From Pseudomonadota bacterium (lineage in GTDB: Bacteria > Desulfobacterota > Binatia > Binatales > Binataceae): 64,000 bases of DNA. Positions 16,817 through 25,200 of this stretch are shown here, in pieces. The stretch spans positions 1-64,000 of the forward strand of contig JAJPHZ010000038.1 in the NCBI GenBank assembly GCA_021325025.1. Reading direction: 5' to 3'. The notes under the pieces are model-generated. The model made no database searches and was not told where the DNA came from. It saw only the letters and a program-made list of their open reading frames with translations. The first letter of the stretch is position 1. Every line of letters starts with the position of its first letter. The translations under genes were made by a program, and so were the position numbers.

Positions 16817-17245
16817 ATGAGCAGTGCCATGAGTTCCCGCCGTCAACAGCAAGCAGGATTCACCCTGATCGAAATCATGGTGGTCATCCTGATTCTCGGT
16901 CTTCTCGCCACCCTGGTCGTGCAAAGCCTGCGCGGCGCCACCGACAAGGCCAAGCGGACCAAGGCGATGGCCGACATCGCTGAACTCAAAACGGCGCTGG
17001 ACCGCTATTACATCGACAACGGTTCCTATCCCAGCAGCGACCAGGGACTTCAGGCATTGGTCTCGCCACCCGGCGGGCAAGGCGGCGACCCTGAGGGCTA
17101 CATCAAACGCGTCCCCAACGACCCGTGGAATCATCCCTATGTCTATCAAAGTGATGGCAATACCTACACGCTGAAGTCGCTGGGAGCCGACGGCGCCGAA
17201 GGCGGCACGGGCAAGAATGCCGATATCGACGCCTCGCAGTTCTAG
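16817..17245 (+). CDS. gspG: Type II secretion major pseudopilin GspG
   Basis: A 142-residue major pseudopilin. The prepilin leader ends in Gly14 before FTLIEIMVVILILG, the conserved cleavage and N-methylation site with Glu at +5. The C-terminal globular part has the GspG hallmarks 'TALDRYYIDNGSYPSSDQGLQALV' and 'PWNHPYVYQS', including the calcium-site region near 'GADGAEGGTGKNADI'. Its ATG immediately follows the gspF stop, so translation is probably coupled. Downstream the operon is interrupted by the repeat element at 17289-17412 before gspH. Confidence 0.95.
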   Translation: MSSAMSSRRQQQAGFTLIEIMVVILILGLLATLVVQSLRGATDKAKRTKAMADIAELKTALDRYYIDNGSYPSSDQGLQALVSPPGGQGGDPEGYIKRVPNDPWNHPYVYQSDGNTYTLKSLGADGAEGGTGKNADIDASQF

Positions 17246-17288
17246 CAGAGCGTCGAATGAATTGTGGGAAGTTCCCGGAAATGGCCGG

Positions 17289-17412
17289 CCTCAACACCCT
17301 GTATAAAACTGGCTGCCGCCCTTGATCTTCTCTCCCTCTGGGAGTCTCTGGGAGAGATCAGTGAGAGAGCGGAGACAGGGAGCAGGCTGTGAAAATCCTT
17401 TTTCGACAGCCT
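17289..17412 (+). repeat. Dispersed repeat element, copy A
   Basis: About 124 bp closely resembling the stretch at 25096-25200. Shared blocks, in order: CCTCAACACCCTG, a variable TATAAAACTGG/CATGAAAAGTGG segment, ATCTTCTCTCCC, CTGGGAGAGAT, GGGAGCAGGCTGTGAAAATC and the closing CTTT-CRACAG-CTG. The 3' end folds into a hairpin (AGGCTGT ... ACAGCCT with an A-run/T-run interior), much like an intrinsic terminator. This copy lies between gspG and gspH and carries a GTG that could even start gspH. It looks like a non-coding, REP-like or MITE-like element. Confidence 0.68.
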
Positions 17413-17418
17413 GAGGCG

Positions 17419-17982
17419 ATGGATCGAACCACCATCCCCCGGTTGCGCACCACCACAGGCGCCGCGGCCGGTTTCACGCTGATCGAAATCGCGGTCGTGC
17501 TGTTTCTGATGGCGCTGATGGCGCTGCTGATCATTCCCTCAACCAACGGCTTTCATGTATCGCGCCTCAAGCATGAGGCGCGCCGCCTGGCCGGACGCGT
17601 ATCGTTTCTGTACGACCAGGCCGCGGCGGCCAAAATGGTCCTGCGCCTGACCTTCAATATCGACACGCAGAGCTATTCCGTAAGCCGGCTTGATCCCCAC
17701 TCGCTGAGTCCAACCTTCCTCCCCGACCTCGAAGCCGGCGCCGCTCCGGTGATGCTCCCGCCCGACGTCCATCTGCGCGACGTCACGGTGGAAGGTAAAG
17801 GCACCGTGACGCGCGGTACCGCCATCTGCACCTTTTATCCCGAGGGCTATGTGGATGCCACCGTCATCCATCTGATCGACACCGCCGGCACCGTCTTCAC
17901 ACTCAGCTTCCAGCCCCTGACCGGACGTGTCAGCATCACCCGCGGTGACCTCACACCCAAGGCGGCTCAGATCAGTTCATGA
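17419..17982 (+). CDS. gspH: Type II secretion minor pseudopilin GspH
   Basis: A 187-residue minor pseudopilin. Gly18 precedes FTLIEIAVVLFLMALMALL, the type-IV prepilin cleavage site and transmembrane helix. The GspH-type strand pattern follows (RLAGRVSFLYDQAAAAK and later 'LSFQPLTGRVSITRGDL'). The start is uncertain: the ATG at 17419 has GAGG only two bases away, while an in-frame GTG at 17389, inside the upstream repeat, has GGGAG at good spacing and would add ten residues. GspH is a minor component near the pseudopilus tip. It overlaps gspI by four bases. Confidence 0.88.
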   Translation: MDRTTIPRLRTTTGAAAGFTLIEIAVVLFLMALMALLIIPSTNGFHVSRLKHEARRLAGRVSFLYDQAAAAKMVLRLTFNIDTQSYSVSRLDPHSLSPTFLPDLEAGAAPVMLPPDVHLRDVTVEGKGTVTRGTAICTFYPEGYVDATVIHLIDTAGTVFTLSFQPLTGRVSITRGDLTPKAAQISS

Positions 17983-18431
17983 ACGCACTCGGCAAAGCTT
18001 TCTCCGTTGGTCCCCTCGCCCTGACCAGGGGGAGAACGAGCATGAGCGGCTTCACGCTGATCGAGGTGATGGTTTCCCTGGCGATCGTCGCCATCGCCCT
18101 GATGGCGCTCTTGGGCCTGCAGCATCAGACCCTGCAAAGCGTGGTTCGCGCCAGCGACATGACCACCGCTGCCCTGCTGGCGCAGGAATTGATGACGCAG
18201 ACGGAAACCGGGCAGTTTCCTGCCTTGGGCGTGACGAGCGGCAACTTCGAAACTCTCCATCCGCGCCGCTATCCCAACTTCCGCTGGGAACGGCGCGTAG
18301 AGCCTTCTGCCGTCTTCCCTGACATCCGTAAAGTCCGCATCCTCATCCATTACGGACCGCGGCAAAGGCGCACCTTCGAGCTGACCGAGATGATCCGCAA
18401 CCCGCTGGCCATCCCCAGCCAGGGAACCTGA
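17979..18431 (+). CDS. gspI: Type II secretion minor pseudopilin GspI
   Basis: A 150-residue minor pseudopilin: Gly24 precedes FTLIEVMVSLAIVAIALMALL. The 'QHQTLQSVVRASDMTTAALLAQELM' helix and the later 'RRYPNFRWERRVEP' segment are typical of GspI. The ATG at 17979 overlaps the gspH stop (ATGA), implying coupling. A second ATG at 18042 has a better Shine-Dalgarno (GGGGGAG) but would leave a 3-residue leader, too short for normal prepilin processing, so I keep the upstream start. GspI with J and K forms the pseudopilus tip complex. Confidence 0.88.
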   Translation: MNALGKAFSVGPLALTRGRTSMSGFTLIEVMVSLAIVAIALMALLGLQHQTLQSVVRASDMTTAALLAQELMTQTETGQFPALGVTSGNFETLHPRRYPNFRWERRVEPSAVFPDIRKVRILIHYGPRQRRTFELTEMIRNPLAIPSQGT

Positions 18432-18433
18432 CC

Positions 18434-19099
18434 ATGAGTGTGCGGTCCAAGGCGGCTGGCCGGGCGGGCTTTACGCTGCTGGAGCTGATGCTCTCGCTGG
18501 CGCTGCTCGCCCTGATCATGATCATCCTGTACGGCTCCTTCCACGCGGTCGCGGGCAGCAAGATGCACGCCGAGCGCCGGATGGAGTCCGACCAGCAGGC
18601 GCGCACCCTGATGTGGCTGATGACGCGCGAGTTGCGCGGTGCGGTTTTCACTCCCCTCATCCCCAGTCATGTCCTGCTGGTGGGACAGGCCTCCAGGCAG
18701 GGCGGAATGCCGATGGATTCGATCACCTTCGCCACGCTGGACCCGGGCCATCGCCGCGCCCTGGACCCATTCACCGCTGAGCAGGTGGTCACCTACGCCG
18801 CCCTGCCCAACCCCAAGCATCGCGGCTGGTTCATGTGGACGCGCAATGAGCGCAGCGGCCTTTTGCAGACCGCCAACCCACCTGCCCTGCCGCCTACCAT
18901 CCTGGCGACCAACGTGCTGAGCGTGCACTTCCGTTACTTCAACGGCTTTCAATGGGTCGAGAGCTGGGATTCGACCTCCTCGCCGGCCGGCCAGGCGCTG
19001 CCGCAGGCAATTTCCATCGAAATTATGATGGCGTCGGGGCTGCGGCCGACCTACCTGTCAACCACCATCCCGCTGCCGATGGCAACGATACAGAAGTAG
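18434..19099 (+). CDS. gspJ: Type II secretion minor pseudopilin GspJ
   Basis: A 221-residue minor pseudopilin, close to the usual family size. Gly12 precedes FTLLELMLSLALLALIMIIL. The downstream 'MESDQQARTLMWLMTRELRGAV' is the conserved GspJ helix. Long beta strands and loops follow (VVTYAALPNPKHRGWFMWTR). It begins two bases after the gspI stop and ends five bases before gspK, within the operon. It packs with I and K in the pseudopilus tip. Confidence 0.9.
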   Translation: MSVRSKAAGRAGFTLLELMLSLALLALIMIILYGSFHAVAGSKMHAERRMESDQQARTLMWLMTRELRGAVFTPLIPSHVLLVGQASRQGGMPMDSITFATLDPGHRRALDPFTAEQVVTYAALPNPKHRGWFMWTRNERSGLLQTANPPALPPTILATNVLSVHFRYFNGFQWVESWDSTSSPAGQALPQAISIEIMMASGLRPTYLSTTIPLPMATIQK

Positions 19100-19104
19100 G
19101 CAGC

Positions 19105-20091
19105 ATGAACCCGGCCCAGCAGCAACACCGCTCTGCGATAGCCCGCGCCAACACGCGTCCGCAGCGCGGCGTCGCGCTGCTGGCCACCATGATGGCGGTG
19201 GCACTGCTGACCATCCTGATCATGGACTTCACTACCTCGACCAACGTGGCCTACCGTCAGGCGGCCAATCAGGCCAACCAGTTGCGGGCCTACTACCTGG
19301 CCCGCTCCGCGGTCAACGTCGGCATCGCCCTGTTGGCCGACGACGCCCGCAAAGCCGCCCTCTCCAATACGCCGCGCGTCGACAGCCTGCAGTCGATCTG
19401 GGCGCTGCCCTTTCCGCCGCTGCCGTTGGGCGGTGGATGGGCCAGTCTTTCCATCGTCGATGAGGCGCGCAAACTCAACATCAACCAGTTGGTCGCGCCC
19501 AACGGCCAGGTCAATCAGCCCTTTGCCGAAACCCTGAGCCGCCTGTTGACCATCCTTGGCATCGATCCCACTGAACTGGTACCGGCGCTTATCGACTGGC
19601 TCGACCCCGACAGCGTCACCACTCCGGGGGGCGCGGAATCCGACTTCTACCTGCACCTGATTCCGCCTTACGAGGCACGCAACGGCCCGATGCCGACCAT
19701 CGGCGACCTGCGGATGGTGCGCGGCGTCGACGAGGTTACCTTCCGCCGCCTGCGCAATTTCCTGACCACCACGCCCTCGGTGCGGGTCAACATCAATACC
19801 GCGTCGGCGGAGGTGTTGATGGCGGTGGCGCCCCAGTTCCAGGAAAGTCCCTCGGTGCTGCGCACCATCCTGGAGGAACGTGTCTCCCATCCTTTCACTA
19901 GCATAAGTGACGTAAGCCAGTTTCTTGGTCCCAGCGCCGCCGGCAGCCTGCCCGCGGCACTGGCCACCACCAGCGACTACTTCACCGTCAGGGGAATGGG
20001 CAGCTTCGCCGGAACTCGCACCTATGTCTATGCGGTCATCCGGCGCACCGGCCCCGGACCCCAGTTGCTTTTGGACTGGCACGAGGATTAG
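19105..20091 (+). CDS. gspK: Type II secretion minor pseudopilin GspK
   Basis: A 328-residue protein, the longest minor pseudopilin. The leader ends at Gly22 before VALLATMMAVALLTILIMDF; as in other GspK proteins, position +5 is not glutamate. A large helical domain follows ('ARSAVNVGIALLADDARKA', 'VDEARKLNINQL') with two helix-hairpin-helix-like parts, including 'RVNINTASAEVLMAVAP', the T2SSK domain signature. The start is set at the ATG at 19105; the longer frame to 18952 overlaps gspJ. GspK caps the pseudopilus. Confidence 0.93.
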   Translation: MNPAQQQHRSAIARANTRPQRGVALLATMMAVALLTILIMDFTTSTNVAYRQAANQANQLRAYYLARSAVNVGIALLADDARKAALSNTPRVDSLQSIWALPFPPLPLGGGWASLSIVDEARKLNINQLVAPNGQVNQPFAETLSRLLTILGIDPTELVPALIDWLDPDSVTTPGGAESDFYLHLIPPYEARNGPMPTIGDLRMVRGVDEVTFRRLRNFLTTTPSVRVNINTASAEVLMAVAPQFQESPSVLRTILEERVSHPFTSISDVSQFLGPSAAGSLPAALATTSDYFTVRGMGSFAGTRTYVYAVIRRTGPGPQLLLDWHED

Positions 20092-20100
20092 CTATCTCGG

Positions 20101-21561
20101 ATGGCGCAACGCATCTTGGCGCTTGAATTGGCTGACGATCGGGTCGAGGCCGCGCTCGGTGAACGGGCGTGGAGCTCCTTTGCCCTGCTCGGCACCTATC
20201 AGTCCGAGCGGGCCGAGGACGAATCCGATTTGGCCCCGGCGCTGCGCCGCCTGCTCAGCCAGACCGGGACTCCCGACCTGGTGATTTCCGCGCTGCCCGG
20301 CGAACTGGTTGCCAAGCGCCTGCTCACTCTGCCTTTCACCGATCGCCGCAAACTCGACCAGGCGGTGCCCTTCGCCCTGGAAGAGCACCTGCCGCTCAGC
20401 GTCGAGGAGGCCGTAGTTGCCTACCTCCCGCTGATGCGCGACGGCCGGAATTCCCTGGTCCTGGCCGGCTTGGTGCGCCGCGAGGACCTGCGCGCCCACC
20501 TCGACCTGCTGGCCCAGGCGGGCCTGGATCCCAAAACCGTCACCCTCAGCTCCCTGGCCCTCAGCGCGCTTATCAACCGCTCGCGCAACGGCAACGGCGC
20601 CGACTCCCACCTGTTGGTGGAGTTCGAACATGGCCGCACCTCGGTGGTGCTGCTCGATTCGGGCGGTGTGCCGCGCGCCGTGCGCACCCTGCCGGTCGGC
20701 CTGGACCCCGCACTGGACCCGCAGCGCGCCGAAAGTTCCGCCGGCGCGATTATCGCCGCCGTGCGCCAGACGATGCTGTCGCACAACGCCGAGGGCATCT
20801 CCACCGATATCGTGGTCAGCGGCTCGCCGGCGGCCTCGCCTGAAATCCGCGACCGCCTCTCGCGCGAACTGGCGGTGCCTATCCGCGGCGTCGAGGACTT
20901 CGACTGTTCCGCGCTGTTCAGCAAAAGCGCCGGCGAATGGATACGCCAGGCAAGCTGCGTGGCGATGCTGCTGGGCGAGACACCCAATCAGCCGGTGCCG
21001 CTGCTCAACTTTCGGGTCGGCGAATTCGCCTTTCACGGCCGCACCGGCGACCTCACGCCATTTTATACTTCCGGGCTCATCGCCGCCGCGCTCGCCGTGC
21101 TGATGGTGCTCAATCTGATCCTGAGCATTGCCACCGACCTCCACCATCTGCGGATGCTCAATCGCGCCATCGTCGAGGCGGCGGCGCCGGTCTTGCCCGG
21201 CGTCGCGCCGGACCAGACCGAACATGTGCTGGCCGCGCACCTGGCCGCCGCGCGCAAGCGCCTTGGTCTGCTTGGCGGCAGCAGCGGTCCGGCCTCCCCG
21301 CTCGACACGCTGCTGTTTCTCTCCCACGCGCTGCCCACTGGCCTGGGCGTGGACATCGACGAGTTGGCGGTCGATGACACCAGCCTCAAACTCAACGGCA
21401 AGGCCGATTCCTACGCCACCATCGAGCAGTTGCGCAAGGCGCTGGCCGGCACGCATCGCTTGAGCGACGTGCAGGTTTCCGAAGAGGGAACCGGCGAAGG
21501 GCACAAGGTGATTTTCCATCTGACCGCAACAATCAAGGATATCGGCTTGGGGCCGGACTAA
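20101..21561 (+). CDS. gspL: Type II secretion assembly protein GspL
   Basis: A 486-residue bitopic inner-membrane protein. The cytoplasmic actin-like (PilM/GspL) domain begins MAQRILALELADDRVEAALG and contains 'KRLLTLPFTDRRKLDQAVPFALEEHLPL', a hallmark of the family. One transmembrane segment lies near residues 325-345 (GLIAAALAVLMVLNLILS). A ferredoxin-like periplasmic domain ends the protein. GspL recruits GspE to the membrane and dimerises with GspM. It starts nine bases after the gspK stop and ends one base before gspM. Confidence 0.92.
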   Translation: MAQRILALELADDRVEAALGERAWSSFALLGTYQSERAEDESDLAPALRRLLSQTGTPDLVISALPGELVAKRLLTLPFTDRRKLDQAVPFALEEHLPLSVEEAVVAYLPLMRDGRNSLVLAGLVRREDLRAHLDLLAQAGLDPKTVTLSSLALSALINRSRNGNGADSHLLVEFEHGRTSVVLLDSGGVPRAVRTLPVGLDPALDPQRAESSAGAIIAAVRQTMLSHNAEGISTDIVVSGSPAASPEIRDRLSRELAVPIRGVEDFDCSALFSKSAGEWIRQASCVAMLLGETPNQPVPLLNFRVGEFAFHGRTGDLTPFYTSGLIAAALAVLMVLNLILSIATDLHHLRMLNRAIVEAAAPVLPGVAPDQTEHVLAAHLAAARKRLGLLGGSSGPASPLDTLLFLSHALPTGLGVDIDELAVDDTSLKLNGKADSYATIEQLRKALAGTHRLSDVQVSEEGTGEGHKVIFHLTATIKDIGLGPD

Positions 21562-21562
21562 G

Positions 21563-22204
21563 ATGGCGCTGGTAGACGAATTGATGCAGTCCCTGCGGGA
21601 GTCGGCCGCCGCCCACTACCTTCACCAGGCCGGCGCGTGGATTTCTCCGCGCTACCGCGAGTTGCGTGCTCGCTACTATAAGTTGGAAAAGCGTGAACGG
21701 CTCCTGCTGCAGGCTGCCGCCGCAGCGCTGGCGGTCGTGCTGGCCTACAACTTGATCTATCAGCCGGTGGTTTCCGTCCAGACCGATCTGACCGACCGTA
21801 TCGCCGCCCGCGGGCGCGATCTGACTGAAGTGCGCCGCATGGCCGCCGCCTACCGCCAGGTCAGGACCGAGCTCGCCGAACTGGAGAAGCACACCACCTT
21901 GCCCTCCGCCGATTACTCGCTGACGGCCGCGCTCACCACCGCTCTCAACGGGGTGGTGGATAACGACAAAATCGGCGGCATCAACCCGTTGCCCAAAAAA
22001 CCGGTCTCCGAACAGTTCATCCAGTACGGCGCCAGCCTTAAACTCAACGCCGTCAATCTGACCCAACTGGTCGACGTACTGTACAAAATCAAGTCGATCA
22101 AGGAACCGGTGGTGGTCTCCAATTTGCACATTGTCAAACGCCCCGCCGATCCCCATACCTTCGACGTTGATATGACCTGTTCGGTGCTGGGCAAGAATGC
22201 CTGA
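21563..22204 (+). CDS. gspM: Type II secretion protein GspM
   Basis: A 213-residue bitopic protein. A basic cytoplasmic stub (YKLEKRERLLLQAAAAALAVVLAYNLIYQPV) carries the transmembrane helix at about residues 50-72. A coiled periplasmic stem (DLTDRIAARGRDLTEVRRMAAAYRQ and onward) leads to a ferredoxin-like domain. This is the GspM layout, though with weak sequence conservation, as is usual. It pairs with GspL. It overlaps gspN by eight bases. Confidence 0.85.
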   Translation: MALVDELMQSLRESAAAHYLHQAGAWISPRYRELRARYYKLEKRERLLLQAAAAALAVVLAYNLIYQPVVSVQTDLTDRIAARGRDLTEVRRMAAAYRQVRTELAELEKHTTLPSADYSLTAALTTALNGVVDNDKIGGINPLPKKPVSEQFIQYGASLKLNAVNLTQLVDVLYKIKSIKEPVVVSNLHIVKRPADPHTFDVDMTCSVLGKNA

Positions 22205-23057
22205 GTTCGGCGAATTCCTGACCCTCGATTACTGGCGCGAGCATCGCATGGCGTTGCTCTACGCGCTGGCCGCCGTGGTGCTGTTCATCATCTTTACCAT
22301 CGGCACCTTTCCCTACGACCAGGCCCTGACCGGCGCGCTGACGCCGCTGGGCGTCGAGCTTTCCTACGATTCGCAACGCCCCGCTTTCCCGCTCGGCGCG
22401 GTGCTGGAAAACGTCCGCCTCAAAAACCTGGAGCAGCCCGCGGCGCCGCCGTTGATACAAAGCGAGTCGCTCAAGGTCGCACCCGGACTTGGCACCCTGA
22501 TTGGCCGCCCCACCCTGCGCATCAGCGCCGCGATGTATGACGGACGGGTCCGCGCCCGCGTGGCGCGCCGCGACGACACCACCGCGCTTGCGCTGGACCT
22601 GACCGACATCGACCTGTCGCGCTATCCCGCCGCACGCACGGTCGGCACTGCACTTAAGGGAATCATCTCGGGCAAGCTGGATTTTAAAAGCCTCGGTCCG
22701 GGCATCAGCGCGCAGGCCGGCAACGTCACGCTGGAGGGCCACAACCTGGAGTTCGCGCCCGTCAAGGGCCTGCCCCCGCTGCGTTTCACCACCCTGCGGA
22801 CCAACTGCCGCATCGACCACGCCACCGTGCGCGTCAACGCCTTGCAAGGCACCGGTCCCGACATGACGGTCAGCGGCAGCGGCATCATCCATCTGGGCCC
22901 CACCGTGGCGCAAACGATGATGGATATGACTTTGCGCATCCAGCCCACGGTCGCCGGACGGACACGCTTGGGGATGCTGTTCGCCTTCCTGCCCCATCCA
23001 CCCGACAATCGGCCCTACATCTTCCACGGCCCGCTGCTGATGCCGCAAGCCAGCTAG
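22197..23057 (+). CDS. gspN: Type II secretion protein GspN
   Basis: A 286-residue protein with one N-terminal transmembrane helix (MALLYALAAVVLFIIFTIGTFPYD) and a large periplasmic beta-domain. Its patterns 'GVELSYDSQRPAFPLGAVLENVRLKNL', 'LKGIISGKLDFKSLG' and 'VTLEGHNLEF' are GspN/AsmA-like. GspN is a variable component of type II systems, found in many deltaproteobacterial operons. It ends the operon. No gspC or gspD follows; the next gene is on the opposite strand 30 bp away. Confidence 0.83.
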   Translation: MPEFGEFLTLDYWREHRMALLYALAAVVLFIIFTIGTFPYDQALTGALTPLGVELSYDSQRPAFPLGAVLENVRLKNLEQPAAPPLIQSESLKVAPGLGTLIGRPTLRISAAMYDGRVRARVARRDDTTALALDLTDIDLSRYPAARTVGTALKGIISGKLDFKSLGPGISAQAGNVTLEGHNLEFAPVKGLPPLRFTTLRTNCRIDHATVRVNALQGTGPDMTVSGSGIIHLGPTVAQTMMDMTLRIQPTVAGRTRLGMLFAFLPHPPDNRPYIFHGPLLMPQAS

Positions 23058-23087
23058 CGCTCGGGGTGAGCACCGTCCTTCCCGCGC

Positions 23088-24326
23088 TCAGTTCTTCTCC
23101 CCCTGACTGCCTTTCCATGCCGCCATCAACGTATTCGACGGCTGGCTCGGATCGATCATCTTTGCGGCCGTTTCGGCTCCTGCCGTCGGCAAGCCTTTGG
23201 GGTCGAGCAACCCAAGCTGCACCAGCACCGTCGCCTGATCCCAATGGATATGTTCGTGCGCGATTTTCCCGCCGCGAAAATGCACCACCGCCACGTGCGG
23301 AACCTCGATGTACTTACCGGTGGGCGGAATTCCCGGCAGCATGAAGTCGATCTCAACATCATGCGTGCAGCAGAAGATGAACTCGTCGACCAGCGTGTTG
23401 ACGCCGACGGTGCGTGACACCGGAACGATCTTGGTGTCCCTGGGAACCTTGGGGATGAAATGATTTTTGTAAAACCGGTAGAGTTCGCGGTAGCCGTAGC
23501 CGCCGGTCATCGTTGGAATGTGATTGACATATGGCTCGGCCACCATCGTCTTCATCGTTTCATCCACGCTGCGCGTAACGAACTCGCTTTCGACATGGCG
23601 CTCCCAGAGCGCTTCAAGGTCGTAATGTGGGCCAATCGCGCTATGCAGCAGACCGATAGTGCGCGAATGCGACAGCGTCGCCGCCGACTTGTTGAACTTG
23701 CCCCGCTCGGGATTGTAAAAACCGTGGTCCGCGCCGGGATAAACGTAAACCGTGGCGCCCTCTCGCCCCGCGAACGCCTGGCGCACCGCCTCGCGCACCG
23801 CGGGCGGCGTATAACCGTCCTCGGCACCGAAGTGGAACACGATCGGACAATGCACGGCGCGCGCTTCCTCCAGATGCTGCTCCAGCTCGATGCCGTAATA
23901 GCTGACCGCGGCGTCAACCCTAAGCCGGGCCGCCGCCAGGTACGCCAGCCGCCCGCCCAGACCGAAGCCCAGCACCCCGACCTTGCCGTTGCATTCGGGC
24001 CGCGCGCGCAGCGTGCGAAGCGCATCATTGATGTCGTGGATACCCAGGTCGATACCGAAGCGCTCGTGGAATGAAAAGGCCTGCTCCAGGTCAATCCCCT
24101 CGTAGCCCAGTTCCACCCCGGCCGCCAGGCGCCAGAACAGGTCGGGCGCGAGCACAACGTAGCCTTCCTCGGCAAACAGATCCGCCACTTCGCGCATATG
24201 GCGGTTGATGCCGAAAATTTCCTGGGCCAGGATCAGACCCGGTCCGCTGCCCGCCTCCGGCAGCGCCAGGTAGCCTTCGAACACCCCGCCATCGGCCGCT
24301 CTAATCTTAACCGTCGTCCCTGCCAT
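23088..24326 (-). CDS. Dienelactone-hydrolase-like protein fused to a SnoaL-like domain
   Basis: A 412-residue two-domain protein. The first half (about 1-240) is a dienelactone hydrolase: Glu in GLILAQEIFGIN, acid in FHFGAEDGYTP, histidine in PGADHGFYNP. The nucleophile elbow reads GFGLGG; the family has GFCLGG or GYCLGG, so the catalytic cysteine is Gly122 (GGT where Cys is TGT). The second half (about 270-400) has a SnoaL/NTF2-like cone fold: 'YRFYKNHFIPKVP', 'VSRTVGVNTLVDEFIFCCTHDVEIDFMLP', 'VPHVAVVHFRGGKIAHEHIHWDQATVLVQLGLL'. The ATG at 24326 follows AGGGGAGAT. This fusion occurs in various bacteria; the substrate is unknown. Confidence 0.8.
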   Translation of the reverse strand: MAGTTVKIRAADGGVFEGYLALPEAGSGPGLILAQEIFGINRHMREVADLFAEEGYVVLAPDLFWRLAAGVELGYEGIDLEQAFSFHERFGIDLGIHDINDALRTLRARPECNGKVGVLGFGLGGRLAYLAAARLRVDAAVSYYGIELEQHLEEARAVHCPIVFHFGAEDGYTPPAVREAVRQAFAGREGATVYVYPGADHGFYNPERGKFNKSAATLSHSRTIGLLHSAIGPHYDLEALWERHVESEFVTRSVDETMKTMVAEPYVNHIPTMTGGYGYRELYRFYKNHFIPKVPRDTKIVPVSRTVGVNTLVDEFIFCCTHDVEIDFMLPGIPPTGKYIEVPHVAVVHFRGGKIAHEHIHWDQATVLVQLGLLDPKGLPTAGAETAAKMIDPSQPSNTLMAAWKGSQGEKN

Positions 24327-24476
24327 GATAGGATCTCCCCTTGTCCACCTTACAGAAAATTGCGGCCCAACGCCTAAGCCCGCCCAACCCCAACGCGCAG
24401 TGGAACATTTGCGCAGCAGCCGCCGGCGGGCTAATAATACCGGCGGCTTCAACTCGGTCCTGGTGGAGGAAAAGCG

Positions 24477-24935
24477 ATGCGCGCGATTTCACACGTGGCT
24501 ATCGGCGTCAACGACATGAACCGTTCGCTGCCGTTTTACCGCGACCTGTTGGGCCTGAAAGTCTCGCTCGACACCGAAGAAACCATCAAGTTCAGCTCCA
24601 AATCGGGCGAACCCGCCGAGGTCAAGCGCCGCGCCGTCTATATGCGATGGGAGGACGGTCCCGACGCCACTTTCATCGTCCTGTCGCAAAACCATCCTGC
24701 CCCCACCGGTCAGCCGCTCAAGCTCAACCAGGTCGGCATCCACCACTTCTCCTTCTGGGTGGACGATCTGAGGCAGCGGGTGGAAAAACTCAAGGCCGCC
24801 GGCGTAACCTTTGTCGTGGAGCCCAACGAATCAGCGGGCGAAGCCTACGGCGAGCCGCACGAAAAACGCATCCTCACCACCATCTTCAAGGACCCCGACG
24901 GCACCATGATTCAATTCGACCAACGCTTGAATTGA
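24477..24935 (+). CDS. VOC-family (glyoxalase/dioxygenase) protein
   Basis: A 152-residue single vicinal-oxygen-chelate protein with two beta-alpha-beta-beta-beta modules. Candidate metal ligands are His7 (ISHVAIGVNDM), His near IHHFSFWVDD, and Glu/Gln in the C-terminal 'FKDPDGTMIQFDQ'. The family includes glyoxalase I, methylmalonyl-CoA epimerase and extradiol dioxygenases; nothing here fixes the substrate. GGAGGAAAAGCG precedes the ATG. It diverges from the hydrolase fusion gene, with 150 bp between them. Confidence 0.82.
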   Translation: MRAISHVAIGVNDMNRSLPFYRDLLGLKVSLDTEETIKFSSKSGEPAEVKRRAVYMRWEDGPDATFIVLSQNHPAPTGQPLKLNQVGIHHFSFWVDDLRQRVEKLKAAGVTFVVEPNESAGEAYGEPHEKRILTTIFKDPDGTMIQFDQRLN

Positions 24936-25050
24936 ATCGACCCTCATCCCTTGTAGTCGCGCGGCACAGCCTTCCAGCCTGTGATTTGCGTGCGATCCGC
25001 CAACGTCGGCAGGCAACTTGACGAAATGGTACAAGAATCAAAGTTGGTGG

Positions 25051-25200
25051 AGGGTGTTGAGAAAGTAGGATTCTGGAGTTTACCAAGCAGGTGGTCCTCA
25101 ACACCCTGCATGAAAAGTGGCTTCCTTCCGTAATCTTCTCTCCCACTGGGAGAGATAGGAGAGCGGGAGCAGGCTGTGAAAATCGTCTTTCAACAGTCTG
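25051..25200 (+). repeat. Dispersed repeat element, copy B
   Basis: From 25096 to 25200 this matches copy A at 17289-17412. This copy also has an 11-bp perfect inverted repeat upstream: AGGGTGTTGAG (25051-25061) against CTCAACACCCT (25097-25107). The right end folds into an AGCAGGCTGT ... ACAGTCTGCT hairpin with a short A/T interior. It lies between the VOC gene (plus) and the SDR gene (minus), which converge on it, so it may serve as terminator for both. The last bases touch the SDR stop codon. Confidence 0.68.

Noticed and set aside
24955..25095. A possible gene between the VOC gene and the repeat
   Set aside because: Only short frames without start signals; the segment is better seen as flank of the repeat.
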